From: Holothuria scabra
Taxonomy: Eukaryota; Echinodermata; Holothuroidea; Aspidochirotida; Holothuriidae
Assembly (NCBI GenBank): GCA_037179385.1
Contig: CM074179.1
Location: forward strand, 2,728,001-2,792,000
DNA: 64,000 bases
Direction of reading: 5' to 3'
A program made the position numbers and the translations under genes. Numbering within the stretch: the first letter of the stretch is position 1; every line of letters begins with the position of its first letter. Under the pieces are notes generated by a model that saw only the letters and a program-made list of their open reading frames with translations, searched no databases and was not told the DNA's origin. This document shows, piece by piece, positions 1-12,330 of this stretch.

Positions 1-1195
1 CTTGAAATTCGAATCTCATGTCTGTCACTTCTCAAATAATGAGAATAAAAAATGAATCTATGAGAAATGGTAATACATACATTTTTAGAGACCCTCAATC
101 TGGGCAATTCTGATCTGTGGCATGGGGGATGAGACTAAAGGGAACCGGTATCTCCCTTTCCCTTGAGTAAAATGGTAAACTTCAGGAGGACGTAGATGGC
201 AAATGCGGCAATTTTTGAATGGATTGCAGCTGCAATAGAAAAACCAAAAGCAGTTGTGTCCCCCTCTGAGAAACTTTCTTTGCATTAGATTTCCTACATG
301 TAAAATGGTGCCATGTTTGGCAAAAACCTTGAACTGATTATAGGCCTGCGTTTTAGGATTTTTCTTTTTGGGGAGCAAGAAAAATTTCAAAATACTCATT
401 TAAGTCTTTGTAGAGATTTTACAAGTGACATACATAATACCAAAGAAACAATGTTTTCTGGTTTTCAGCGGGGTCTAGATGCAAAATGGTGCAGTACGTA
501 GTTGTTCAACCATCGGTACATTACTTAGTCAAAATCAAAATACTACGAGTAAATCTCCCAAAAATATTTAAACCGCAAAGCAGAAGTATGGATCATGCGT
601 GAAACACATGAAATGCGGTCCTTGTGGATATTTTACAAAATTCCGCCCGGACGCCAGTGCCAACTAGTAAAAAGAGGACTCGTCAAAAAAAAAAAAAAAA
701 AAATCGTTCTGCAGTGGCACTTTTCATAGGCTGGTGTGAGGCACGACATAGGCCTACTTGTTTAGGATGGAAGGGAAGAATTATTCGAAGGCAGTACCTT
801 ACCCTTATGGCATATTTTGTGTATGATAAAGTGTAGGATTGGTCGTGTAAGAATGGTTTCCAATGTATGATTGCCTTGCTTTCAGTAAATTAACCAGCCA
901 TCCAAAAGGCAGAAAGGGTCTTAACCTAACAAAGTGACATTCGAGTTTGTCTTCGAGACGTTCGTTTCATCTTCGAAGTGAAATGCAATAAACGACAGTG
1001 CAAATTATAAACGGTATCTGATTTAGTGAAAGTAGGCATTTTGAAGTAATTACTTGATTTCATACGTGTGCACAAAATGTGTTTGAAATACACTCATACA
1101 TATTACCTTGCACATTCTATTTATTTACTGTTTTTGAAAGAAACACTCCAAAGTTTATTTCCGTTGAAACATTTTATTTTTTCTCAATTACTTCA
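1..1195. other. non-coding stretch, no gene recognised
   Basis: I see no supported exon, RNA gene or element boundary here. The short open frames on both strands lack splice context and protein-like composition. A homopolymeric A run lies at about 685-703. The sequence is AT-rich and unremarkable. Confidence 0.5.
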
Positions 1196-1196
1196 T

Positions 1197-1287
1197 CAGG
1201 ACACAAAAACTCTGGGGTGGGGCCCGAAGAAAATCTGGGGGGGGGGGCTAGCCCCCACCCCCCCCCCCCCCCGTGGCTACGCCACTG
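1197..1287. mobile_element. hAT-like terminal fragment with G/C-run hairpin
   Basis: The right edge reads GTGGCTACGCCACTG, the complement of CAGTGGCGTAGCCAC, a termination common in animal hAT elements. Just inside it a G run, CTAG and a C run can fold back on each other. The left edge is less certain; I place it at CAGGACAC because no clear partner inverted repeat or 8-bp duplication is visible. This is probably a truncated MITE. The edge sequence is seen directly; the family is inferred. Confidence 0.4.
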
Positions 1288-1299
1288 TTTTCCAAAAAG

Positions 1300-2405
1300 G
1301 TTACAAATAAAAGTTGGGAAAAAGGGGGAAAAATGTTCAAAATACAACGCAACTGGTGCCTATTAAACAGTAAATTAGTGATCATAAAACGAGACATGTA
1401 TTTTGCGTCAAACGATGAAAGAATCACACTAATGCCGTGTGGGTGATGGAATGAAATCAGCAAACGCAGAACCATTCTTTACGATTAACAGCAGACTTAT
1501 TCCTAAAAAGAGAGACTTGGCATTCTGTTTCATTTAGAAAACGTAATTTGTTTGGAAGGCTTGAAGTTGTAAGGCGTTGCCCTGGTATTTAATACAGAAA
1601 AATATTTTTATAAGACAAAAACCAGTATCTAACAAAAGGAAATGATTACTATCATTAAACAGTAACGGCATCTTAAAAGGTGATAAATCTCTACTTACAA
1701 CGTTTGCTTTAACGCTAGAGGGCTCCCTTCCAAAGCACTTGTTACTTTACAGGTTGAATGTATAATGGTTTGTTCGTTCCCGTTACAAATATTGCAGACT
1801 GGGAGATTAATCAAGTCAGATTTATAAAGATAGGAATTTGTTGGAGAAATATGATGTTAAAACCCGAAAGAGGATCTTAGAAAGAGGATCTCGAAACTGA
1901 CCAGCCAACACTCTTCCCCATGATAATCCCCTATCCTGAATAGAAATATCTTTGTCCGCACAAAGGTTTGTCCGCTTTCATCATTACCATAATAAGATTA
2001 TATTTTTGTAGATAAGGATTAACACTGCTAAAAAAGTCCTCAGCATTAAAGATTTAAAAACTTTCATCACGTCGTTCAGTGCCTCTTGGGAAGTTTTTCA
2101 TTCTCATATCCGGCCCGTTCATTTTACAAGCTGCCCATCCTTACTTTAACCACCCTGCAGAGAGGAATCCGTTTTCGCGACTTCTCAGCCAGAACAGGTT
2201 TGTGACGTCAATGAAAGCGCTCCATACATTAGCTTATACAGCTGCCTGTTTGCGAATTTCATGATAAAGACATATCACTTTAAAACATTTGCCAGACTTA
2301 TAGAGGTAGCTGGAGGAAGAATCGGAGGGACAAGATCTTTGGAAGCGTTTGCCACTCAATCCTGAGAACAGAAAATGGCGCTCGGTTTTCATGCTCTCAG
2401 TAAAT
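1300..2405. other. non-coding stretch, nothing recognised
   Basis: AT-rich sequence between two hAT-like fragments. No ORF with protein-like composition, no splice-bounded exon and no inverted-repeat element could be supported. Confidence 0.45.
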
Positions 2406-2411
2406 ATAGCA

Positions 2412-2592
2412 ACAGGCGCGTAGCCAGGACTGTGTCATGGGGTTGGGGGGGGGGGGGGTGTAGGGGCCACGACATGAGGGAAAGGTCTAAGCTAGATAGA
2501 GAGAAAAAAACGCTATTTTAGGTGTTTTTGCGTTGCAAGGTTGGGTCATGGAGGGGGTTTCTTACCCCCACCCCCCTGTGGCTAAGCCACTG
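2412..2592. mobile_element. short hAT-like MITE with G-run and C-run ends
   Basis: The left end is CAGGCGCGTAGCCAGG and the right end is GTGGCTAAGCCACTG, which are imperfect inverted repeats of the CAGTGGCGTAGCCA type. A G run lies inside the left end and a C-rich stretch inside the right end. The flanking octamers TATAGCAA and TATTGCTG agree at 5 of 8 positions, compatible with a decayed 8-bp hAT target duplication. At 181 bp it has no coding capacity. The family call rests on terminus sequence and duplication length. Confidence 0.5.
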
Positions 2593-2689
2593 TATTGCTG
2601 TAATTTATTTCTTTTAATCTTTCTACAACTATGACAGCTCTTTCCAAATTCCTTCTGGAACCCTTACCCGATGGGGACAGACTGAGTAG

Positions 2690-2930
2690 TGAAGTGGTCA
2701 ATGCACCCGACTTGCAGCAGGCAGGCTCAAAGTCTAAGAGTCCCCGGCTGGGTCGTACCGAAGGCTTTATATATGGAACCTACTGTCATTGTGGTTGGTG
2801 TGCAGCATAAGCAATGAAGTAGGGAAAACAAACCAGTGAGCCACAACTGGAAGAAAGCAGGCATAAACCAAGTGGTTGAAAACATCATCTAACACTTACA
2901 CAAGGGGCTGAGTAATTATCGAGTTATAAT
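2690..2930 (+). repeat. SINE-like dispersed repeat, copy 1
   Basis: The second half (GGAACCTACTGTC, then GCAGCATAAGCAATGAAGTAG, then CAGTGAGC) recurs with small changes near 5,905-5,975. The first part has a decayed tRNA-like look (AGTGGTCAATGCACCCGAC, later GGCTGGGTCG), reminiscent of A and B boxes of a tRNA-derived SINE. I infer a SINE or SINE-like family; its true ends are not resolved. Confidence 0.4.
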
Positions 2931-3062
2931 GCTGTGGGATCATTAGAAACACTATTGCAAGTACTCTTTAAGAAAGGAAAGACATGAATTCAAGCAGCCG
3001 GACCAAATCAAAAAAGGTAACAGACCAGACGGGCAGCGGAACATAGGAAATATTTGGTGGGA

Positions 3063-3320
3063 TGAGTGGCGGCTGGATCATCCTAGTGGAGTGCCACCAT
3101 TAGTTGGCGCCGAGCATACATGAGGTGGCGCTTTTCGAGTGTTCTGAGCTGCATGTACCCACTTCTTGGTACTGGACATACCTTTCCTTCAGTCCTTCAC
3201 TTTTCCCCATGACTGGCATCACAATTACCAATGTTTACAAGAAAAGATCAACGCAGTCAATAAGTCCAACAAGAGAAAATAAATCAAACCATATAAACGT
3301 TATTCATTGATAGAAAAACT
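3063..3320 (+). repeat. degraded copy of the GCGCCACC-TTGGCGC hairpin repeat
   Basis: Contains GGAGTGCCACCATTAGTTGG followed by CGCCGAGCATACA, a diverged copy of the hairpin module that is clearer at 28.7-30.4 kb. Downstream ACTTCAATAAAATG resembles the tail that follows other copies. It is too decayed for element boundaries. Confidence 0.35.
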
Positions 3321-3329
3321 GTACTTCAA

Positions 3330-5830
3330 TAAAATGTGTCTTTTCGTATGAAAATATAAAACTTTAATCGCAGATGACAAGATAACATTAATGTAAGTGG
3401 GCATTGCCAACAACATATTAATGCCCATATATCGGTGGTGGACTATAAAAACAAGCACACAAAGAGTTTGGTAGCTAGAGGTGGGGGATAGATAGCCATT
3501 CCATTAATTTAAAAGAAGGAACCTTTCGATTTCGAAAAAAATTATCACGTTTTTCATGTTTTAGACAACTATTACCAGCCACAGTGGGCAAAGTGATCAC
3601 GGCTTTGGAAAATTCTTACATACAATATGTGAATGTCGCCCTCGTAATGAACGAAGGAGAAGAGAGAAGTAAGACTGCCCCAATCCGAGTACATAAACTT
3701 TTTCCTTTTTTTTAATCATTTTTCAAACATTATGCAATGAAATTGTGCAAATCTGAAAAATGCGAAAGCAGTTTTTTCAGAATTAAAAACGAACTCCACA
3801 AAAAAGCTGATGTGAAACTATGAAGGTAATGTAATTTAATTTTTGTAAAATATGGGTGGATACAACAAATTGGAGGAGTTGAATGTTTTCAAAATTGGCT
3901 AAACAGGCTTTGAGAGAAGGATCAACAACAAAAGTGTTATAAAGAACTTGTCTCCTGAAAACTTGACATGACAGGAATTTTACGAGCAAACACAAGGCAC
4001 TTCAATCGTCCATGATTGCTAATGGAAACTATGTCAAGAAAGAACAAAGAAGTTAACTGACTGAATTTATCTCTTTACCTTCATCTAAAATTACAACATT
4101 CATTGAAATAAAGAAGACGATTGCTTCATTCTGCAGACATTTTCATTCTGTAAATATTACAGTGAAAAACATCTGCTAATGTTGAGTTGATAAATACTGC
4201 CACCAATCGAACGTTTTTACATCATGTAAACATCATTTCGTGATGGGCAAGAACTTAACACTTCAACTCACAATGGAAGTCAAATATATAAACAAAAAAG
4301 AAAAAAGTTTAATGCAAAAGAATTAAAATAATGTTTCTTTGTTTAAAGTAAACTAAGCAATTTATTTTGAAACACAAATTATTACTATTTTTAAAATTAA
4401 TCAAATACAGAATCATTGATTACATTTACAAAGGTCATGTCGATCTGCTCTCAAACAAAATACAAAATACAACCATTGCTTTGGTGGCCTGATTAAAACA
4501 CAGCATGTCAGAGACTTATTTGGCTTGAATATGAAAATAATATACAGAAATATTGCTCTGTTATATCATTTTATATCTTATCCTGTTTGAAGTCATAATT
4601 CTTCAAATTTCACAAACTGGCCAAAAATGCCAGCAATGCATGCAAGTCACCCCCTCCCCTTCCATTCAACGTATACCTTAGGTGGAACTGTATTGAATTT
4701 AAATGGTGCCTTTATCACCTTAACAACAGATTTCCCCTTAGACTGTTACCAATGAAAGAACAAGGATTGTTTCAAAATGGATGGGTGGTTGTTGACCCTG
4801 GCAGGTCCAAAGACCTTTTTTTTCCAAATAGCTATAATAAAGGACTGCGGGATAGGATGTTGGAGTGTGCTGCTTTTGCCACAGTGAAGTGCCATTGACA
4901 GAAACAAAAATCATACCAAACACCCATCCCATGATCCTTTGTAAAAGCTATTTGGAAAGAGACTATAACCAGACAAAGTATTGAAGGGGTTGGGGGATGG
5001 TTCCCAGTAGATTTTCTTTCTTAGGGAAAATATTTATTAAACCAGGGGCAACTTAAAACTCTCCAGGGTTTCATCCACCAGGATACTGTCCTGCTTCCTC
5101 CCCGAAATGTAATAAGTATTTTTACTGTGATTACAGCCTTGTCGTGGTGGGTATTAAGGCCATATCAAATACTCCAGATTGGAAAGAAATGGTTATCGAA
5201 AGCAAAACTTTTTTACTTCAAGTCTTACAAAATATGCCTCCAGTGCATTCATAATGAAGACCATGAGTTTTTCATTTTGTAAAGTAAGAAAATGGAACTG
5301 GATGTTTCAGTACAGTTTTAATGGGATACATTCGCAAGATGCATGATCACAAAACAGAATTTGGTCTTTAAAGAAAACTAAGAACTCTGATCTCTAATGA
5401 AGGGTGGCCAATTAGGGTTCATGGAAGAATCTATCCCTTCTCCATCAACACTACCTTAACAAATACTGCAGTGATTAATATAACTCTGTATTGATAGGAG
5501 TAGATCCAGGGTTTTACAAGGGGTACTCTTTCAAAGCAAAGCCTATGCTTGAAGGCTCCAAAAAGATTTCTGTTAAGGCAGAGGGAAACATAAAATATAA
5601 TGTCGTGGGTTCTAATAACCTCACTTTCATATTTCAAGGGGATGAAGTTTGCGGATATTTAATTACCACCACCATCTGTAAACTTTTGAAAGGTCTAAGA
5701 ACCTAAAGAAGTGAAAAAGGAAGTCAAAGTTTATGAAGGAATTACAAAATTGACAAGAATGTAGACTTTGGCAAGATTCAATACTTTAACTGCATTAGCA
5801 GATAGTATTTCATAGGTTAAGTCATAAACA
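3330..5830. other. non-coding stretch, no gene recognised
   Basis: Strongly AT-rich. No exon with matching splice signals and protein-like sequence was found. Open frames near 3.8, 4.8 and 5.5 kb overlap on opposite strands and have no recognisable domain. No tandem or inverted repeats stood out. Confidence 0.45.
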
Positions 5831-5879
5831 GAGTCTTATGACATAGAATTTCAGCCAGGATGTCTGGACTTCAACTCTG

Positions 5880-6060
5880 GATACCAAAAACATTTTCAGT
5901 GGAACCTATTTTCAGTGTGCTTGGTGCTCAGCATAAGCAATGGAGTAGTGAAAACAAGTCAGTAAGCTATCACCAGCCTGACGTGAACCAATTGGTTGAA
6001 ACTGAGCCATAAAACCTCATTTAACTAAGTAACTTAGGCTGAATAACTGAATAACATGAA
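5880..6060 (+). repeat. SINE-like dispersed repeat, copy 2
   Basis: Shares with copy 1 at 2.7 kb the series GGAACCTATTTTC, GTGCTTGGTG, CAGCATAAGCAATGGAGTAG and GGTTGAAAC, then GGCTGAATAA. It has the same orientation as copy 1. The 5' part is more diverged, so the tRNA-like head is not convincing here. Confidence 0.4.
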
Positions 6061-6504
6061 ATACATTTGATCATAAGAGCAAGGCGCTAACAATAATTGT
6101 GAAGGATCAAATGTCTTGCATATCAGTAAAAAATAAAAACTACTTTTGCTGCAAATTTTATCACACTTTGACATGTTTTACAAATTAAAAAAATATTCAC
6201 ATGGTTATTTTGCACAAATGAGTAATTGAGAACATAATATTGACCCTTTTCCGAAAAAAAAAACTGCACGTTTTTTTTTTTTAAATGTTCAATTGTTTTT
6301 TTGTTCTATATCCCATGCATATAGAAATTATTCCACATTTGACATTACTATTTAATATAGGATTTTACTGCTAAATCTTTCAAACTACAACCACAATCCC
6401 TACATTTACTTATTACTCTCCAGTAAAACTGACCGAGTCCCATCTGTCACTTTACTTCAGGTCTTTCTTGACTTGTACCTTATAACAACATATCGCTGAG
6501 AATG

Positions 6505-6680
6505 AAAGACCTAATCCTCCCACCCCAAATAGTTCTACTTCTCTTAGCCAACTTACACCTCCCACAGCTAGCTGTTTAATTAATCATCCAGACACAATTT
6601 CAATTTATTACTTCAGGGTGAGTATACAAGACCTAAATGTGTAATCAAAACTCACTACAGTACATGTTATGTAATATGAA
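6505..6680 (-). mobile_element. TTAA-type MITE family, partial copy
   Basis: Carries CTAATCCTCCCACCCCAAATAG-like sequence, then ATCATCCAGACACAATTTC and TTATTACTTCAGGGTGAGTA. The same order of blocks occurs in the copies at 33.9 kb and, inverted, at 17.7 and 24.6-24.9 kb. The terminal TTAA is not clear in this copy, so it is probably truncated or decayed. Confidence 0.4.
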
Positions 6681-7189
6681 GCAGAGTACTCTGCTTTTGT
6701 AAACTTCCTGTTACCAACGAACCGTGCCAGCAAGAGCTGCACTTTGGGTTAACAGTTGTATGCCTATAAGGAAAAGTGAGATTATTGTACTCCGGTATCC
6801 TATTTCATTTATTTTTTAGGTAATTTGTGTAATTTAGGCTTAGTTTGTACTTCGTCGATGAGGATATTTTCGAATTAATAAGGTCGTTTTTGAAGATACT
6901 GTTTGGTCACCATCTAGAGGTTGATAAAAGATACGATTGCGTAGTTGAGACTCTGCTTCTGCGATGTAATCTTCAGTATTTTGAATTTTCACAGTTCTTT
7001 CTTTATCAGCCGTTTTAATGACGATATCGTTGTTGTTAACTTTTGAAAGGAATTTAAGGCTTTCAAAACTTTACGAAACAACAGAATCTCTGAACACCTC
7101 CGATCTATAAAACTTAATCTGTCTGCCTTTCCTGCAGCTGCCCATTTTAATCCGCCCCTCTGTTTACTATTAGAAACCATTACGTTAAG

Positions 7190-7760
7190 TCCGGGTATAC
7201 AGTTCTATGGCGCGAGAAAAGGGAACTTATTACTAAAAGCCTGTTTCAAGTTTTGTTTATAATATACTCGTTTCATCGTTTGTTTTACTACTACAAGGTA
7301 AATTAACCTCCTAAAATGGAAATTTACGTTAAGTGCAATGACAATACTAAAATATATGACAAACTTTGAAATATTTAACGACCATTCAATTATACGACAA
7401 TCTTCCACTTATATAAAAATAATTATAAAAGTAAGACAACCTCGAAGAAATATAACACTTTCTAAAATATATGAAAATCTTTTAATCTTTCAAATATATT
7501 ATATATATATACAATCTTACAAATGTTTTACAATCTTTTACATATATTAACAATCTTTGATATATATGAAAATCGTCGATTTGGCCGTTAATCTGGTAAT
7601 CTCGTTGAAAATGCAATCTCTTAAAATTATATGACAAGCTTTATTGGTCAAATAAGTGGCAGAGACTGCCAAACGTTGAACAAGCATAGCATGCCTCATT
7701 TTTCCGTTTGGTCGCTAAATCTGAAACCAACGGCCAAAGAGGAAAAGACGCCTCGTTGAC
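7190..7760 (-). mobile_element. AT-rich subrepeat element, copy in inverted orientation to 26.8-31.1 kb
   Basis: The left edge has CTATGGCGCGAGAA, followed by about 140 bp that matches the reverse complement of 30,900-31,095 (shared blocks include TACTAAAAGCCT, TTTGTTTTACT, GGAAATTTACGTT and GTGCAATGACAATACT). To the right lies a series of degenerate 15-25 bp units built on TACAATCTTTTA alternating with ATATAT, then TTTGGCCG. The same units, inverted, fill 27,650-27,770 and 28,425-28,695. I infer one end of a transposon with subterminal repeats; superfamily unknown. Confidence 0.5.
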
Positions 7761-7903
7761 GTTGACGCATTTGCATGTTCGCAAGTAACGCTAGACCTGG
7801 TGGCCAACTTTTCAGGGCGGGAATGGTCAAATCGATGTTGGAATTCAGGTAAGGGTTGTGTAGGCTAGTCGGTGAAGGATACTAAATCCGTTCGTTCGTG
7901 TCA

Positions 7904-7958
7904 GATTTACAAAGTATGGTTGAAACCTGTCATTTTGGTATTAGGAATTAACACTGTT
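7904..7958 (+). repeat. 55-bp direct repeat, unit 1
   Basis: GATTTACAAAGTATGGT begins a 55-bp block ending GGAATTAACACTGTT. It is repeated almost exactly 185 bp downstream. The copies differ at only a few positions. Confidence 0.7.
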
Positions 7959-8088
7959 ACAGACTCCGTGCTGGGACTTGCGGCTTCAGAAACTCCTTTG
8001 TATGCTAGTGCTGTTGTGCTTCCAAGTCTTTACCGACTGGAATGCAGAGCCTGCAGTTAATGCAAAGGATTTTGCAGTAATTCCCAAA

Positions 8089-8143
8089 GATTTACAAAGT
8101 ATGGTGGAAACCTGTCATTTTTAAATTAGGAATTAACACTGTT
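8089..8143 (+). repeat. 55-bp direct repeat, unit 2
   Basis: Second copy of the 55-bp block at 7,904. The sequence between the copies is not repeated, so this is a spaced duplication and not a tandem array. Confidence 0.7.
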
Positions 8144-8209
8144 CATGTATTGGTATGATTTGGAAATCCCCACCATTGTAACAATCGTTGGCTGGCGCTG
8201 TTCATAATT

Positions 8210-8362
8210 CAGGCGCGGATCCAAGGGGTGCTTTAACGGCCCCAACCCTCCCTTTTTGGCCACATGAACAATAAAACACGCGAGAAATTAGCGGTGCAAA
8301 TCCCTCTAACCCGCTGCTTCCTCTTAAGTCTCCCCCTTTTTGAATGTCTGGATCCGCGCCTG
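8210..8362. mobile_element. 153-bp MITE with CAGGCGCGGATCCA termini
   Basis: The ends are CAGGCGCGGATCCA and TGGATCCGCGCCTG, a perfect 14-bp inverted repeat. The interior has no coding capacity. The same terminus occurs at 60,652 and, reversed, at 62,809. CAGG-type ends suggest a hAT-like family, but a matching 8-bp duplication is not visible in the flanks. Confidence 0.7.
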
Positions 8363-8955
8363 TGATTCACCCTGCCGAGATGCGAGGAAACCTTTACTCA
8401 CTCAGTCTTTCACTTAACGTTCATGCTACGATCACTGCCCAGGCGAGAACAAAGTCTCGACCAGGTAAGATCCAAAGGGGGTTCCGTCATTTCGTCCCGA
8501 ATTGGGGAGCCCAATTTTGGCCCAATTCCTTTGTCACTTTGCGACACTCTAACCTAGATCAGTAGATTGGGCTCACGGATTGGGCGGGATTATGGCACGA
8601 ACACAGGGCCGTTACCTGAGACAAAATCCAGCAGTCTAGAAAGGTAGTTCAACAAACACTGCCTATGAAAAGCGCCACAAATTTTGCTCTTGTTGTCTGA
8701 AGGATTTGGAAATCTTAGGGACAGTTGCCATCCTTTTCTTGCCTTCTCTACCGCCCTGGAACTGGTAAGTTGGCTTTTTTGCACTTTTCATCTAATCATC
8801 GGCCCATTTGGCCATGAGATGATGATCGTTACAAGGAAGGGGCAGCAGGGCATTCTGAAAAATTGAAGTCTATTATGGCTTTTCAAGACACTCATAGTCA
8901 AGGCTACCACTGTACCAGGTCTCCCAAATTAATTCCCATATGTATCCATCAGTAG

Positions 8956-9533
8956 TGTGAGATAATGGGCCAATCGTATAACGAAGGCTTAGGTAGGGGA
9001 TCCTGCGAAGTATCCAGAAACAAAAAAAAAAAAAAAAAAAACAGATGGAGAGTTCCAATCGATTTAATGATGATTTGTTCGTTAAGTTCCAAAAAAATGA
9101 TAATCAGTTTTAATCATTCTGCCGGCAAAAAAAGGATTAATTATATACCACTAGGTTACTCAAGTGCTCCTCGCTTGAAGTCTGATGCACGAGTGTCCTG
9201 CTTGCAGGCTTGGTCTTGGGAACCTCGTGCGAGCTCCGAACACCTGCAGTCCTCTGATTGGTCAAAAGTTATGACGCACCCATGTAAATAAGTATAATGA
9301 TATAAATGACCAATGAGGAGGCGGCAAAGGGGGAAATTGGCCACACCTCGAAAATATGGGTTACAGCGTGCACGTGGAGCTACGGCAATGTGATATGTCA
9401 CGTCCACTGGTAACACGTGACGGGAAACAGGAAGGGCCCTGGGAATCTAGAACAAAGGGAAGGGCGAGTTGCTCGTAAACAACAAGATGTTTCCTGCTAA
9501 AGGTCATGGAGAGTGCACCATACTACATAACAT
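8956..9533 (+). mobile_element. LTR-like dispersed repeat, copy A
   Basis: Starts at TGTGAGATAATGGGCCAAT and ends at ACTACATAACA, giving TG...CA ends. It matches copies at 12.3 and 27.1 kb over nearly its whole length. It contains a long A run at about 9,020, a GATTGGTC (inverted CCAAT) at 9,256, an AT-rich TATAA-like stretch near 9,290-9,306 and CACGTGAC motifs. This composition resembles a promoter-bearing solo LTR. No internal retroviral genes or clear target duplication are visible, so a SINE or DNA-element origin is not excluded. Confidence 0.5.
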
Positions 9534-9534
9534 C

Positions 9535-12220
9535 CCCTTTGCATTTTTAAAGTTTTGAACACAGTGAAAAACTTTACTCCATGAGCATTCATGCATATGA
9601 GAAGTGCATTATAAAACAAAATATTATGAAATATACATTCAATTCTCTTACAAATTGGCAGGATCGTGTGAGGAAAACACAGGAAGGGTAGGGTCACCTG
9701 GAAAGGGAGATAACCTAAGGTTCATTTCAAAACATTTAAAAACATGCATTTATTCATCCATTTTTTAAAATATGTACTGTACTGTCTTAACAGAATATAT
9801 AAATACTTTCTGCTATCTTGACATGTATTGCAAAACAAATCACTATCCTGACATAACTGTATACGACTTTCCACAAAGCATATCACTAAAACATAACTGA
9901 CCATTCTGGTATTAAATCGTCAAAAGGCTACATACAAGCGAACATCACTGTTTGCATGTTAAATATTATTATTCAAGTATGGATTTTCAAAAATTCACTG
10001 TCCTCTGAGAAAACCACATTGCACGAGCTCACTAAAATTTTCCTAAGTTGTTGAGTCACAATTCCTAAAATTCATTTATATTCATTATGTCAACAAATAT
10101 ATATGAAATTTGAAGTTACCTCATCCTTTTTTTTCATATACAAATGTGATAAAGGTAGACCCAATTATGTAAAGGTATCTGGACAGTGACGCAACTCCTT
10201 GCAGTGGCAAATTTTCAAAAACCCCTATGGCTACTGCGAACTCTCACTTCATACACAATGAAAAAAACTTAATGGTCGCGCCCCCTTAAGCAACATACGG
10301 ACAATACAAACTTGTAAATTAAAACGAACTATATGCTATCTCGTACATGCATTTCATAAGAAAGGGAGTAATTACCGAGAGCAAAATTTGGTTGAAAAAA
10401 ATTCGAGGACAGCTCCTGAAACTTTAACTTAGGCTGGCTCATTCCCAAGAAAAGCAATAAAAACCGCCAAAACGTAAGGACTTCCTCTATGATTATTTAG
10501 CAACTCTTGCCACAAACGAAAAAAATATATGCGAACATTACTGGGTCTAATGATTACATTGCAATTGGTTCACATCAAATTGATTCACATGGTGTTATTA
10601 CTCTTTGCCTTAACATACTAATTCATTCACCGCGAGTACAAAAGTAAACGAACTTTCTGATTGGCTAAAAGTTGACACACCTTCGATTACACCTACGGAA
10701 TGGAATTTACAGTATCCACAAACTCTGCATAATGAGGCGACTCCTTTGTGCTCCGTATTACGTACCATGGACTAGTTATACAGTACAAAATACTACGTGC
10801 AATGGGATCATGAAAACAACAATGAACAGCATCGTTCTGTCAAATTTCAAGTTGTAAGACAACCTATGTAAGCATACAGCATAAATGGTGCTGTAAAGCA
10901 AATACACTATTATTCTGGGTCAAAAGACGGGCCTAGGGCTAGGCTTACTTGGCAAAATATGAATTACATGTCATAAAAGATTCTAATGTGAAGCATTTCG
11001 TTATTCTCGCATTGCAAGTCAGCTCACCAAAACAACATACAATGGCTGTCTTTCACAAAAAAAAAAAAAAAAAATGGAATTCCGAATTTGGTTAACGGTA
11101 ACGACAGGAACAAGTGCAAATCGCTGTTTACTGAGATGGCAAAACACTTCACAACAATTGAGCTTTTCAAATGGTACACTGCTGAACGTGAGTTACAATA
11201 AAAGCACCAACAGTTAAGTTTAACGAATTTTACAGCCACGAAATCTACGACAGAAAACTTTGGAAACCTTCACATCACTAACGTTCACTTTTGTCTCCTA
11301 CTAGGTACCTCAGGCTAGGCCTATACAACATGGAACGTTACGTAGAATAGAATTAAAGATACAGGCGAAACATGGTCAGGATGTAAATAATTGAACTTGT
11401 ATGTGTGTTCAAATTTTCAATGCCAGCATGAGCAATAAAATACTTCGAATACAGTGGGCTTTGTACTACAATCTAGGCTAGGCCCTAATACGAGAAGTAA
11501 GTTTCACACATTATCAAACTGACAGCATGAATACATTCGATTGAACATAACTTCAGGGGGAAAGGGGCCCAAGGGTTCAGGGTATTGCCTCACACTCACC
11601 TTTAAAATATCTGTAAACATGACCGGAACCGTAGTCTCGAAATTAGAAGTGGTAAATCCTTGGCCAAGCTAGTATAGATATGGTAACGGTAGCTGACATC
11701 ACGTCTAACGCTGGGTGGGTAGAAATACTTAGTCGTTGGCTAACAGGAGGTCCAAACGTTGCCGAAAATAAAACCTACGGATGGTAACGGTAAAAAATAA
11801 CGAGTTGCTGGCCAGACTGCCCGTTGAAACGGTGGGTGAATAAATCCGTGAACGTCGTCGAATATTGCGAAGCGCCTACAGGCCACTAGGGTGAAAAGGT
11901 GGGCGAAATTAGTGGGCCATCGGTTAAGTTAGGCTGGTTTAATGCGCTGAACGACGTACTGTTCAGGAAACGCAAGGCAAACTCGTCCATCCATTGGTAC
12001 TGGTAGGCCAAGCCGGACAGATCGTCCCTCAGTAGGATACGCCAAACGGATAGATGATGAAATTGACCGCAATTCTCCAGGAATTTAGGTGAGGCATTAA
12101 CAGTTAAAATGAAGGTCCAACCGATGTAACAGGTCGTTGAACAGATGATGAAAGTGTTGTTTGAGCATCGCTCGGAAAACCGGCATCCACTAACATGTTA
12201 TGTAATATTGAGTTGTTGTC
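9535..12220. other. non-coding stretch between two LTR-like copies
   Basis: No supported exon. An A run lies at about 11,057-11,074. The region from 11.6 to 12.2 kb is less AT-rich and holds several TAACGGTAA words but no recognisable gene. No obvious internal retroelement sequence lies between LTR-like copies A and B, so they do not look like a pair bounding one provirus. Confidence 0.4.
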
Positions 12221-12225
12221 GATCC

Positions 12226-12283
12226 CGCTCCTCAATCAGATGAATGTGAAAGTCCGCTCTTCAATCGGATAAATGTGAAAGTC
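12226..12283 (+). repeat. 29-bp tandem duplication beside LTR-like copy B
   Basis: Two adjacent 29-bp units, GCTCCTCAATCAGATGAATG... and GCTCTTCAATCGGATAAATG..., each end in GTGAAAGTCC. A further partial unit merges into two copies of CATGTGAGATAATG that lead into the LTR-like repeat. The 5' edge of that repeat has evidently been duplicated. Confidence 0.6.
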
Positions 12284-12330
12284 CGCTCCTCCATCATGTG
12301 AGATAATGTGATGATGCCCCGCTTCTCCAC

